From: Acanthosoma haemorrhoidale
Lineage: Eukaryota; Arthropoda; Insecta; Hemiptera; Acanthosomatidae
Assembly: GCA_930367205.1 (NCBI GenBank)
Contig: OV884009.1
Coordinates: 100,399,189 to 100,463,188, forward strand
Direction of reading: 5' to 3'
Length of the DNA stretch: 64,000 nt
How positions within the stretch are numbered: position 1 is the first letter of the stretch; every line of letters starts with the position of its first letter. Shown here piece after piece: positions 1 to 11,010 of the stretch. The translations under genes and the position numbers were made by a program. The notes below the pieces were generated by a model. The model was not told the DNA's origin and did no database searches. It saw nothing but the letters and a program-made list of their open reading frames with translations.

Positions 1-612
1 GAGAACAAATTCAGCATAGTGTTGTGGTAAGGTTATGATTTTCTGACCTTTAAAAGTATTAATATTAATTATTTATTTACTAAGGCTTGTTATATTGCAT
101 AAATTACTAATATATTCTAATTTCTTTTCCCTATCAAATCACCTTTTGAATCCTTTTTTCATATCCTATTGCCTTTTACTACAACAGAATCTACTAAAAT
201 TAGCTTCACTTTCAAAGCTGTACTGCTAACTTGTAAGTTCACTGCCCAACCCCTAAAAGAATTATTGTGAATATAGAACTATGTACATTATAAATATGAT
301 ATGAATAAACAACTAAGTATAATGTACACTAATACATGTTAATGGACAGTCTAAGTCTAAGAAATATATCAATTTTCAAAATGTGTTCAGCAGTTCCTGA
401 GTTTATCTTGTACAAACAAATGTTCTTTACCTGGTGTTGCCCAGGTATTTATTTACCCTAATATTCTAGACAAGAAAAGGAATGAATTATATCTATAGTG
501 TAAAAATTAAGTTAAATCTTTAAAACTTCACTATAATATTAATTAACCTCAAAACTTAGTTATAAACAACATTTTTAGTTTCACCTCCAGGAGCATGATT
601 CTAATGGTAGGT
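1..612. other. A+T-rich DNA, no gene seen
   Basis: No open frame resembling a known protein was seen. The only structured item is a short palindrome at about 429-447 (6-bp arms ACCTGG/CCAGGT around a 6-nt loop) after a run that resembles the tails of several insect repeats. It may lie inside an upstream plexin intron, because coding exons resume at 4029. Confidence 0.4.
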
Positions 613-3255
613 TCAAAATTTTATTGTGATAAAATTACAATCTGCCTTATTGGGCAATAAGTTATTGTGATAAATATTCTTATTCATGCCATATTTACAA
701 TTTTCATTCACTCGCTCATTCATACAGTATTTAAAAACAGAGATTAGAGACCTCCCAAATCCACATGGTTGTCACCTCGCTCGCATGCTACAGAAGAAGC
801 GGAGTCTTGAGAAGTCCCCCACGCTCCTTTGTCAGCTGCACCACTGAATACGAGCCAGTGGAGGCTGACCAAGATCATGAGAGCCATAGACATTCAGGAC
901 ATGATTGGAGAAACTGGCCATTGCCAGGACTCCCATTGCCATGTATTTATAGCAGGTCACAAGGCTACTGCCACTTTAGTCTCCGAGGAGGATTATAGGG
1001 ATGAGTGGTGCTGTGTAATGACTGTGCTAGAGGATTAGGGTGGTTGGATAGGTCACTATGAAATTTCATGAACTTGGAAGGGATGAGTTCAAGAATGTAG
1101 GGTATATTAAGATTGTTATGAAGGGGTTTCTGATGTAATTAAGGGCATTAACTATTGTTCTCAGGACGTTGGATTGAAAGGATTGGTTACGCTTAATTTT
1201 TGACTTTTTTGCTGTCCCCCATAGCTGTATTCTGTATGTTCAGATTGGCTTAAGTATCACTTTGTAGATAAATAATTTATTTTCTATTGAGAAATGAGAT
1301 GTCCTTTGAAGGACAGAGTAGTCTGTTCAGTTGTCCGAAGCATCAGTTTAATTCTTGTCCTTTTAGCCTCGTGTGTGGGTTCCATATCAGCCTTTTGTTG
1401 ATATGGAAGCCTAAATAACCGTTCAGTCTCAAATAAAGGGAGAGGAATGGAATTGAAGAAAACTAGTGGACAGGACTTGCAGCAGCAGAGCAGAGGGTAA
1501 AGGTAATGTGGGAACATTTTACTTCATTAACTTTGATCCACCATTGGATGCACCTAAACTCGATCTCATCAAGGTGGTTTTGAAGGATGCTGTATCAGGG
1601 TCTGAGTGGGATGACAGGACTGCAGTGTCAACTAAAAATGTTGCCAAGAAGGTATTGGGGGTAGAGGGAACATCAGCGGTGCATAGGTTATAGAGAATGG
1701 GAACCAGGACACTGTCCTGTGGAACTCCTGCTTTTATGGGATATTAGTTAGAATATTCTTAACCACAGTGGACTTGGAAGAAGCGGTTTGAAAGGTAGGA
1801 CTGTAGGATTAGAAAAAAGGTTTGTGGTAAATATATTTTGAACTTGTGAAGCAAACCTGTGTGCTAAACCCTCTCGAAAGGTTGAGTTGTGTCCAGAAAG
1901 GCAGCAGTGCAATACTGTTAGGTTTCAAGGGCTGAGGATATGTGATCAACAATGGGAAGGCCTTGGAATGTCGAAGACAGAAACCAAACTGGTGAGCAGG
2001 AAAAAGGTTTTTGTATTCAACAATTGGAAGTAGACGTTTCAATAGGAGTTTTTCACATATTTTTGAGAGGATAGAGAGTAGGCTAATTGGACGGTTTCCA
2101 GAGGAGAGGAAAGTGCATCGTTCGGATAATGTAATTATAAAGGTAGGTTAGGAAGATTGTGGCTTTAAGAAGTTGTTGAAGACCTTCTGGATTAGAGTAG
2201 TGAACAAATGCACTGCATCATCTAGGTCTTGGGATGTTTTCAGGGACACTTTTAGATCTACTGAATCTGTAAGAAGCTGGGAGAAGTGGTCCCAGTCAAC
2301 TGGGCCCCTTATAAATGAAGGAAGAGGCAGTTTGCGAATTTGTGTTGGGAAATGGTTAGAATCAAAGGGCTATGATCGGTGGAGAGGTCATCAAGGGGCT
2401 TAAATGAATAGTTAAGTGTGCATAAACTATTGTAAAAGAAGAAGTCAAGATCAGGATGTTGGTTGTGATCAGATGGCCAATAGGTGGCTGTGTCAGGAGA
2501 GATAATTTTGTGGATTTTGAGCCCCAGCGTTGGTGCTTTGCGTTAAAGTTCCCAACCACCCACAAGGAAGCAATGTCCAATGGAGTCTATGCGGGAGATG
2601 AATTTGTAATCGGAAATTTATTAGGAGGGTAGTACACCGATGCTAAGATGAGGGGAAAAGTGAAGGTGCTGATTGACACTGCTTTGGACTGAAGGAAATC
2701 ATGTGCTACCAAAGGAACTATGTGATGGGAAATAAAGTTATGGACAATGTCACCAGTACCTGCATGTGCTCTTCCGTCTGGTTGATCAGTTCAATAAGTC
2801 TGGTACAACAAACTGTAAATGGTCGTTTACTCGTAAGTCTTGTTTCAGTAATGAGAGCTATGTAAATGTTCTTGTCATGGAGTAGTGCTGTCAGTTCATT
2901 AGTGTGGGTGCGTACACCATTCGCATTACAATGGATGAGGGAGGAGTCAGAAGGATCTACTTATGGATTTTGATTTATGGGGATAAGGTAGGAGACAAGA
3001 TTCGTAAGAAGGGAATTTAGAGGAGTAATTAGAGTTCTGAACGCTGTAAAGAATGGAGTTAATAGGCTAGTGAGATCTGATGAACTTGAAGGTGGAGGAA
3101 TGTACAAAATTTGTGGTTGAGGATGGGATTGGGTTTGCTGGTTTCCAGGATAAATTGAATGCTGGGAAAGAGGAATTTCTTCTTCTTGAGCTGCCTCTGG
3201 CTTGCTTCTCTTCTTCTTGGCGATGATGTTGTTCGTTCCTGGTCTTCAAGGAGCA
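613..3255 (-). mobile_element. Jockey-type LINE family A, copy 1 (decayed)
   Basis: A non-LTR retrotransposon lies on the minus strand, with its 3' tail at 613 and its 5' side near 3255. The tail at about 613-760 recurs at 20041-20130, 54150-54290 and, inverted, at 55730-55866. The minus strand near 1809-2042 encodes a broken reverse-transcriptase piece that includes KNLFPAHQFGF. The minus strand near 2362-2580 gives an endonuclease piece with a GNFNAKH-like motif. About 3059-3250 matches the end of ORF1. Frames are repeatedly shifted and stopped, and part of the RT is missing, so it is dead. It probably sits in a plexin intron, antisense to the gene. Jockey clade is inferred from the protein pieces, not from a tree. 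Confidence 0.75.
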
Positions 3256-3261
3256 AGATTA

Positions 3262-3581
3262 AATAAATTTTTCTTTGAGCAAGCTATACAAGTTGTCTAT
3301 GGGAGAGACAATTAACATGCCTATCTCAAATCTACTTTGCAGTTTTTATTAGACCACCCCTGTGACTTGTCGATTGTGATTGAGAATGTAAGTCTCACTG
3401 AAAATTCCAATCTTTTCAAGTTAATAGGGTGATCTGTCGAATTTAGTGTTATTCTTGGGATAAAAACTGTTTCACTCTTTCCTTTTCCTGTAATGATAGT
3501 CACTTTAATTAAATTACCCACCACCTGCTTTATGAACAGCCTTGTTTCATTGCAAAGTTTTGACAAGTCGAGGTTACACAA
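3262..3581 (-). pseudogene. Helitron helicase C-terminal fragment
   Basis: The minus-strand frame at 3321-3581 (86 codons) reads as the C-terminal part of a Pif1-like helicase of the Helitron rolling-circle type. It has KLCNETRLFIK, then TVFIPRITL, then a motif-VI-like TFSITIDKSQG. The sequence continues to about 3262 with a degraded tail. Helitron helicases have a conserved NGTRL stretch, an FIPRI stretch and the TINKAQG motif in this order. No Rep (HUH nuclease) part and no certain Helitron terminus were found, so this is a fragment. It touches the 5' side of LINE copy 1 and lies about 450 bp upstream of the first plexin exon seen. Confidence 0.62.
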
Positions 3582-4028
3582 TAAAATAATCAGGGTTTAC
3601 AAGTTTAATAAAGTAGAAGACAATGTGGCAGGAATCCAAAACCTTTCCAGGTGGTTCCATCGAGTTCTTTTCATTTCTACAATCCAGAAGCTTTTACAAT
3701 ATTCTAATAGATTAAACTTGGGATTAGATCTCATCTTGACTGTCTCCAATCGGCTTAGAGACCAAAAACTATGGATTTCACACTAATGCCGCAATTTGGA
3801 CGTATATTTTTCACTCCTTCCCACACCCTCCCCCGCCTGATAAGGGTTGTACTTGGACTTAATGGACATCGGGATTGTCTCTATAATGACTCTATTCTGT
3901 ATTTTGTTTATCTTGTTACTTGCCCAACAATCATTTCTTTTAGCTATCAGATGATGAATATCATTTTTAAAAAATAGACCTCTATTTGATATAATATAGT
4001 ATGGCTGTTCAATTATTTATTGTTTCAG
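3582..4028. other. Intron sequence upstream of the first visible plexin exon
   Basis: A+T-rich with scattered stops. It ends in a polypyrimidine-poor acceptor (TTGTTTCAG) at 4020-4028. No coding exon or repeat was recognised. Confidence 0.5.
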
Positions 4029-4182
4029 ACGTTACAGATTGTACAAGATGATGTTGATGAAAAAATTTTATGTAAAGTACTTGACTGTGATACTATTAGT
4101 CAAGTAAAATGCAAAATATTAGATGCTTTATATAAAAATACTCCATTTTCTTTGAGGCCTTCAATTCATGAAGTTGATTTAG
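4029..4182 (+). CDS. Plexin exon a (Rho-GTPase-binding domain)
   Basis: This 154-bp exon is flanked by an AG acceptor at 4027-4028 and a GTAAGT donor at 4183. It reads from TLQIVQDD to HEVDL and leaves one base for the next exon. The stretch [20 protein letters not shown] is typical of the ubiquitin-like Rho-binding fold of plexins. Confidence 0.92.
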
Positions 4183-7100
4183 GTAAGTAAATTAACAAAA
4201 TCTATATGACCAACATACTACATATATTTTTGTAGAATAAAAAACTTTTTTAAAACTAAAATTAATAATATTTTACATCTCCTAGATAACATTTTACAAT
4301 CATGAGTCCCAAAATTTAGGGATTATAGATTGCCTCATTACCTTATTGAGGTAGTGGCTAAATTAATATCAGAAGTGTGTCGTGTATTAAATTACAGATT
4401 TTTATTCTGTTTTTATTTAATTATTTATGGTTATATGGACTCCCCTATGTAATTAGGACTGAAAGGGATATCATACTTATTTATGATGGAAATGAAATAA
4501 ATTCACTAATTATTTGTTTTTAATGTGTTATTAATATACTCATAAGCATGTAATGATTTCTGTTAAGTTATTTTACATCCAATTGAATATTATTTATAAT
4601 TTAATGGAATGCTTACTTATACAATAATTTAATAAATTTATTATTAATAATAGTCTGTTATTTTAAAAATAAAATTGTTTTTTTTTTCACAGAATGGCGG
4701 CATGGTCGAGGAGGTCATTTAACATTACAGGACGAAGATTTAACAACAAAGTCTATTTGTGGATGGAAAAAGCTTAATACATTACAACACTATGGTGTTA
4801 AAGAAAGTGCAGTAATGTCATTGATTCCTCATCAAAATGATTCATATAACCCCTGCAAACAGCCTTGCCAAAATTGTAAGTATGTATTTAGAATATAACA
4901 GATAAATGTAGAAATGTAGATCAGTGCCCCTGATCATCCAAGAGAAGGTAGCCCAACTTAGTGTGTGAACTGCATCTGTCTTTATGTTAATGTGTGATCA
5001 AAAGTGTACTTATATATTGACTGCATGTAGTATATATAGTTAATATCAGGGTCTGTATTGAGACAATCCCTTAAGCTAAGTAAATACTATCTCTTGTGGA
5101 TATATTTTGAGTAATTTGTGAGCCTGAAGGCCTTTCTTTCAAACAAGTAAGGGATTTTTTTTTGTTATTCTTTCTGTCAATGGCACCTTAATTTGACAGA
5201 TTAGAGGCTTCTATTTCATTATTAATTTTGGTATTCTTTCTTTGACCATTCTACTAACATACATGTTATATCATTCCTGTCTTTTCTCTCATTTTTTTGA
5301 GGATTGTTTTGCTACCTGACGTTCCTATATTTGTTGTATCTATATTGTAAAAATATATTTATTTTTACTTCATGTGTTCTTAAAATAAAATACACTGTCA
5401 GTTCATTGTTACCCGTGGAATAATATTTGAGTGTATGTATATTTGTTTTGGGAATCGGTTGGCTTAGGTTTATGAAAAAAATATATTAGATTTTCACCAA
5501 TGCTAGCTAACGTAATTTTTTCATCAACCAAAGCTGATTTCCAGAAAAATACACCCATATTGATATAAAATGTTATTTGCAGGCACTACAACATACTTAG
5601 ATAGTGGACTTCCAACAATTGTTGGTGCAAATGGTGATGTAGAAACTGGCCCAAATCTCCATGTTTATCATCTTGTGAAACCTTTAGAAGACCATTCTTA
5701 TCTCCCAAATAAAACTTCAGAACGTACCCACAAAGCTATTCCTGAAATATTTCTCACAAGACTTCTCTCAACAAAGGGGACAATTCAAAAGTTTGTTGAT
5801 GATTTCTTTAGTACGATTTTAACTGCTAACGAAGGGCTTCCTCCTTCTGTGAAGTGGATATTCGATTTATTTGATGAAGCTGCTAAACGCTACAATATTT
5901 TAGACAGTGAAGTAGTTCATGCCTGGAAATCTAATAGGTACAAATTTTATATTTTTTCTTATTATATGTATGATTGTATTAAATTCATTCAGAAAGTAGT
6001 ATAAAAAAATATATGTTAATCAAAGTACTTATACCTATAAATTTGTTTTACTTTAGAACCCTAATAATCTATTAACCAAGGTAAATTTTCTATTCAATAT
6101 TGTTCGTTTAATGGAGGCTTCAACATCTGATAAAAAATTGTGATTTTTTCAAAAATCAATTTATGTTGACTAAATTCAGTTAACTTAATATGAAGGTTGA
6201 TTTTGATAAGCCCTTCAAATTTCTTATTTCTATTCTTTAATAAAATATTTAGTTTCCTTTTATTTAGATTAAATAAGACAAATTTTTTTCTCCAATGAGT
6301 CCTTCAATGTGAAGAAAGTTTTCGAGCCAAAATCTTGCCCTGCTATTACAGTGGATGCATTACCAATAAACGTTTTTTTTTCTTAAACCAATTTTTATTA
6401 AAATTTACACTATTACATACCACAACTAATAATTACTAATATATTTCTATTCTGTGGAAGTGGAGTAAAATTTTTTGTTAATTTTTTTGATTTTACTCCA
6501 AAACCAGAATGAAACAGTTTTGTTGTTGTACCTTTTTTAAGATTTAACCATCTAAATAAGCTCATAAAGATTGTGGGACCTAAGTATCTCCCCATTTTGA
6601 CTGTTGTTGCATGGTGATAAAGAAACTATCATTATTTCTAAATTAAAAGAATATGCTAATATTAAAACTATATGCATTGAAAATTTGTGATACTTTACCT
6701 GGCATTAGCCTAGTTCTTTATTTATTATGTAGTGAACGTATAATTCAAACAGTACGACAGTACATGTTGTATTTTAGCATAATTAATGTCTTAAACTTTT
6801 TTTTAATTTACTTTATTCTAATGTCAATTATATAGATCAATCAATTATATCCATGTTCATGTTTTAAATTTAATTTTTCTGTTTCAGCCTTCCTTTGAGG
6901 TTTTGGGTAAATTTCATAAAAAATCCAGACTTCATCTTTGACATAAATAAAACAGCAACAGTTGATTCTTGTTTATCAGTGATTGCTCAGACCTTTATGG
7001 ATTCTTGCTCTACTACAGATCATAGACTTGGAAAAGATTCTCCTTCAAATAAACTACTTTTTGCCAAGGATATTCCACAATATAGAGATATAGTAGCAAA

Positions 7101-10100
7101 ATTTTACTATGATATTTCAATTGCCCCACAAATAACAGATCAAGAATTAAGTACTGCCATGCAACAGTTATCTGCTGTACAAGTTAGTTACTTTCATTCG
7201 ATATCAGCTCTGAAAGAACTGTATATTTATGTCACCAAGTATCATGAGCAGGTAATTTATATTTTGATATTTAAATTGTTTATATATTATAAAAAATCTA
7301 AATCTAAGGAACCTTGAATTTTGAAAATCTGTTGCATAAAGGATAGATAATTGGCCTTATTTATTGTCAGTGATTTGTTTTCCCTCTGAAAAATTAATTC
7401 ATTTTTATAAACCGAGGTGCCAAAGAATGCTCTTTGTCATCCCTATGCATTAATTACTACAAGCAATATATATACGGCGAAGAATGTCCCCTCCTGATAA
7501 GTTCTAGTTGCTTTAAATGAGGCAGAATACTGGTGGAAACTTTGGCATATAGCCATACACAATCAGGAATCTCCTTAAAAGATTGCTGGCAATCATTAAG
7601 AGGTCATTCTATAAAAAAACACGTTATTTTTATTTATATAATAAGTTTCCCCAAAAAAGTTTTTATTTTTTAATTGTGATGATCATGTTATGTTTTTTTT
7701 AATGAATTTATTTCTTACCTACACTATTATTTTTTCTATTTAATTTTTATTGTTTATTATTGCCTCAATTTATCCCATACGTAAAAAAACAGAAAATAGT
7801 CATGCTTTGATTGTATACATAAATAATATTTTAAAAAAATTTAAGGTATGGTTGCTTTTTATCAAGTTTATTCTGTATTTAATGTTTACTAAATGCTACA
7901 ATTGGAACCAGTTTCATTGGTGATTTAGTTAATCCAGTGGTTTTATACTGCTATTAGTGGTTAATATAGTGGTAAGCTCAACAATGCCACAACCAAATCA
8001 AGATAAGTTTTTAATTTTAAATCTAAGTGAATTAAATTTTGCAAATTCCAATGAGTATAGAGTAAATTAATTGTTAGGGTTTTTATTATAAATGCATGTA
8101 TTTAATGAAAATAATACACCATTGATTTGATTTCCTGATGTCCATGTCATTAAAAGATACTCCAATGACTTGAAAGTCAAGACAGGTTGATTCATTACTC
8201 GTTCATCTTTCCCATCCACCAAGACATCACAAATGAAAGGTGGATTTCTCTTTTAGGATAATCCATTTTTCAATAAACTTATTTACTTTAGAATCTGAAT
8301 GTGTATTTTAAAACAAATGTTGCATTAATCATAAAGAAGGTTTAGAATTCACTATAGCCCTTTAAATAATAATTTTCTGGTTTGCTAACCATTACTTCTT
8401 GGTCCCACCAAATAGAGAAACATTACCTCATAATTTTGATTTCCATGATGTTAGTTTATTTGTGTGGGTTAATTTAAGATTTTTGTTATTAGGATTATAA
8501 ATAAATTAAAATCTTGTATGCTGAAATATATTAAGTCAGTATTGCTCTTCTTCTTTCACTAACTAGCTCTTTAATCCTATGCAGTGGATCCACTATGTAT
8601 GGGGACTAAGCTACTTTGGTCCTGCCTTCCTGAATGGGAGTCTCTTTGGTGGGAAACTAGTAGTGGTGTCTTTCATATAACAGTTCATTCATATAAAATT
8701 CTTTAATTATCAAGCGTTAATTTTATTTTGAATAACAATTATAATAGTAAAAGAAACTTCTCTACATTTGTTGCGTGGAACTGAATTATTTATAACTCAT
8801 AAATATTTATTTACTGGTTATTTATCTACGTTACACTTATTTTTCAAATAATAGATAAAACCTTTATTCTGAAAGAAAAAGGTATGTACCATATGATGAA
8901 AACACTAAAAAATTTTTAAAAAGATTTATATATTTCTTGATGATTTCTTATGAACTGCTTTTTACAAATTATATTATTTAAAAAATATAATATACTCACT
9001 ATTTATTATTATTTTTTAATAGTTTCTTATTGTGCAATAATCATAGAAACAAGGAAAAGCACTAAGACAGTTTTAGGGACTGAGAAGGTTCTTAGGTCAT
9101 AAAGAATGCTAGCTAATCAAGGGAAAAGCTTCAGAATATTTCAAGGCCTGAAAAGTAAACTTCCCCGATTTTTAGAGGTGGTGAAAGGTTTCATAAGTAT
9201 CTTTTTTACTCAGAAGATTGCTTTGATGTTGAATTACTGTAGTAGTCAGCCATAACTAAACAGAGTAGAGGCACACATGACTGCTACAGCAGTCAACCAG
9301 GCAAGGGCCAATTCTCCTTACAGTCTGCCACAGTAGTCAACCAACTGGGCAGAAGTCACACCATTAATCGACTGCTACAGGAATCAAACGCAATGAGAGA
9401 GAGGCCTAATCCCTTAGTATAGAGATCATGACTCAGTCTATCTGTTCCACTCATTCCCGCTCTATGGCTATCTGTCTGACAAGTCTTGAATCATTTTAGG
9501 TAGGTAATTAGACCGCTGCAGGAATGATTTTCAGGGTGGGTATATGATGTGTAAGAATGTAATAAGGATAAGAAAGATACAGGTTTGTCATGACCCCCCC
9601 CCCCCTGATGTCAAAATATAGAAATCAAGATCTCATTTATGTAGATTCTGTGGTACTGTTATGTAGGATTTTCCATCTGCTCACTGCTATCCCATAAGTA
9701 TTCACAAGTTATAATTAATGCAAAAGAGTCTATATAAGATTCAATAAGTCTTACATGCCTATCTGCAGTTATTCTCTTCTTATTAAAGAAGGTGTGTTGA
9801 ACACAAGTGCCAAAATTGTTCTTTTGGGAGTCCTATTCAATTTTTTTTTTAATTTAATTGCTTACCACTGTTGACTTTAGTTTTTTGTAACACTAGACAC
9901 GGAAATTTTGACCTAAGTGTAATTATTTTCTTTATGAAACCTAAAACTAGAGCTGTTATGTGAAATCCGTGGTTGCAATTCATACTACTATTTTTGATTT
10001 ATGATTCACCTCCATTAAACATACTCAGTATATTGAAAATGGTTTACTAGCAAAATCTTACATTTCATTTGAAATTGAGTTTGATTCATGTCAAGAAAAA

Positions 10101-10255
10101 AACTAAGAATTGTCATTGATTAGGTTTACTAAAACTTTTTTTTTTTCTAGATATTTGATGCTTTAGAATTGGAACCCAACTGTAAAAAGTTAAATCTTAG
10201 CCGTAAATTAGAGACTGTAGCTTGCATTCTTGAAGGTGATCAACACATGTGCTGA
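4029..10255 (+). CDS. Plexin, 3' part (five exons), plexin B-like
   Basis: Plexins are transmembrane semaphorin receptors; their cytoplasmic half binds Rho-family GTPases and acts as a GAP for Rap-type GTPases. The exons are 4029-4182, 4693-4875, 5583-5937, 6888-7251 and 10151-10255. All introns are GT...AG and the phases agree throughout, giving 386 residues and a TGA at 10253-10255. The first two exons encode the end of the ubiquitin-fold Rho-binding domain ([28 protein letters not shown]). Exons 3-5 encode the C-terminal GAP subdomain ([45 protein letters not shown]). The last residues, [15 protein letters not shown], align in length with plexin B C-termini better than with plexin A; this subtype call is inference. 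Upstream exons lie outside the window. No break is visible, so this is a live host gene. Confidence 0.93.
4693..4875 (+). CDS. Plexin exon b (end of Rho-binding domain)
   Basis: This 183-bp exon follows a TTTTTTTCACAG acceptor and ends at a GTAAGT donor. It starts [16 protein letters not shown] and continues through the conserved [11 protein letters not shown]-like stretch to MSLIPHQ and a variable linker. Confidence 0.92.
5583..5937 (+). CDS. Plexin exon c (C-terminal GAP segment)
   Basis: This 355-bp exon follows a TTTGCAG acceptor and ends with AATAG before GTACAA. It contains HVYHLVKP, the strongly conserved [20 protein letters not shown] and [15 protein letters not shown], all plexin GAP-domain landmarks. 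Confidence 0.93.
6888..7251 (+). CDS. Plexin exon d (C-terminal GAP segment)
   Basis: This 364-bp exon follows TTTCTGTTTCAG and ends CATGAGCAG before GTAATT. It encodes [20 protein letters not shown], then [31 protein letters not shown] and the final helices. The following intron is the longest in the visible part of the gene (2.9 kb). Confidence 0.93.
7252..10150 (+). other. Long plexin intron
   Basis: This 2.9-kb A+T-rich intron holds no recognisable gene or autonomous transposon. It contains degenerate repeats of about 50 bp at 9232-9400 and a C-homopolymer at about 9594-9605. The shorter introns 4183-4692, 4876-5582 and 5938-6887 likewise show nothing recognisable. Confidence 0.6.
9232..9400. 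repeat. Degenerate tandem repeat, about 50-bp unit
   Basis: Four imperfect units are seen at roughly 9232, 9279, 9330 and 9379. Each is built on CTGCTACAGCAGTCAACCA followed by a G-rich spacer. They lie inside the last plexin intron. Confidence 0.5.
10151..10255 (+). CDS. Plexin terminal coding exon
   Basis: The exon follows a (T)nCTAG acceptor and encodes 34 residues ending [15 protein letters not shown] before TGA. The reading phase (0) matches the end of the exon at 7251. The length of this tail is that of plexin B family members. Confidence 0.88.
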   Translation: MFDALELEPNCKKLNLSRKLETVACILEGDQHMC

Positions 10256-10259
10256 CATA

Positions 10260-10438
10260 AGCAGTCACCTGATACATTTAGTAGATCAGGTGACTAAATA
10301 TAAAGACATACTCATGTATAGATCTGATTCTTTGATGTATTATATTACTAAGCAGTCAACTGGTGTGTTCAGTAAATCAGGTGACTGATGAATTTGACTT
10401 GTTTATTTGTAGATCTGGTATATTGATGTATTATATTT
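10260..10438 (+). repeat. Tandem duplication in plexin 3' UTR
   Basis: Two diverged copies of about 90 bp, at 10260-10352 and 10353-10438, share AGCAGTCA, ATCAGGTGACT, TGTAGATCTG-like and TTGATGTATTATATT blocks in the same order. Confidence 0.65.
10263..10295 (+). promoter_or_regulatory. Stem-loop in plexin 3' UTR
   Basis: AGTCACCTGAT (10263-10273) and ATCAGGTGACT (10285-10295) are perfect reverse complements separated by an 11-nt loop, eight bases after the stop codon. The same region is repeated about 93 bp downstream with a weaker stem. A regulatory role is inference only. Confidence 0.45.
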
Positions 10439-11010
10439 TAGTTACTAATATTTCATTGCTGACTTTCATCAAAATTATGTAATTGTTGATGAAAATTCTA
10501 TTATTATTTGAAACTGTATACATATTTTCCTTTATTACTGCCATAAATGTGTTTATTTATGTGTGTAATGCTTTTCCAGTTTGTTTTTTACTTGAATTAT
10601 TCCTTAGATAGTTGCCTTAAATACTCCTATTGACATTATGGTTCGGTATTTTTTATATACATTCTAGTGTGTTAATAGATATGTTATAGATGAGTTTCTT
10701 AAAATGATTAGAAAACTGAAGTTTAATTTTTACATAGATGGCTGCCTTAAATTTTGCCTATTGACTTCATGGTTAAACATTAGGTTATTTTAAACATATA
10801 AGAGGATCTCAGTGGTGCTCTGGATGTGTTTAATGATAAAAATTAAAGCTGTAAAATCATATAATTTTAATTACTTAGAATTTAGTGTATTTATCATTAG
10901 CACATTTATTTTATGTTTACAATTATAAAATAATTACCCATTTGAAAAGTTCATGAAAAAAAAATATATAAAAATAATTGTTGGTTGAATCATTGTGAAA
11001 AAAAAATAAA

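Larger units (their letters stand above)
10256..11010 (+). other. Plexin 3' UTR, candidate extent
   Basis: This A+T-rich sequence follows the plexin stop. AATAAA motifs occur at 11005-11010 and again near 11033, so the polyadenylation site is probably near here, though this is inference. A stem-loop and tandem duplication lie at 10260-10438. A second, weaker duplicated block sits near 10600 and 10730 (shared TGCCTTAAAT...CCTATTGAC). Confidence 0.45.

Noticed and set aside
429..447. Helitron 3' hairpin
   Set aside because: Stem of only 6 bp, no CTRR end next to it and the orientation is ambiguous. Noted only as a possibility with the helicase fragment.
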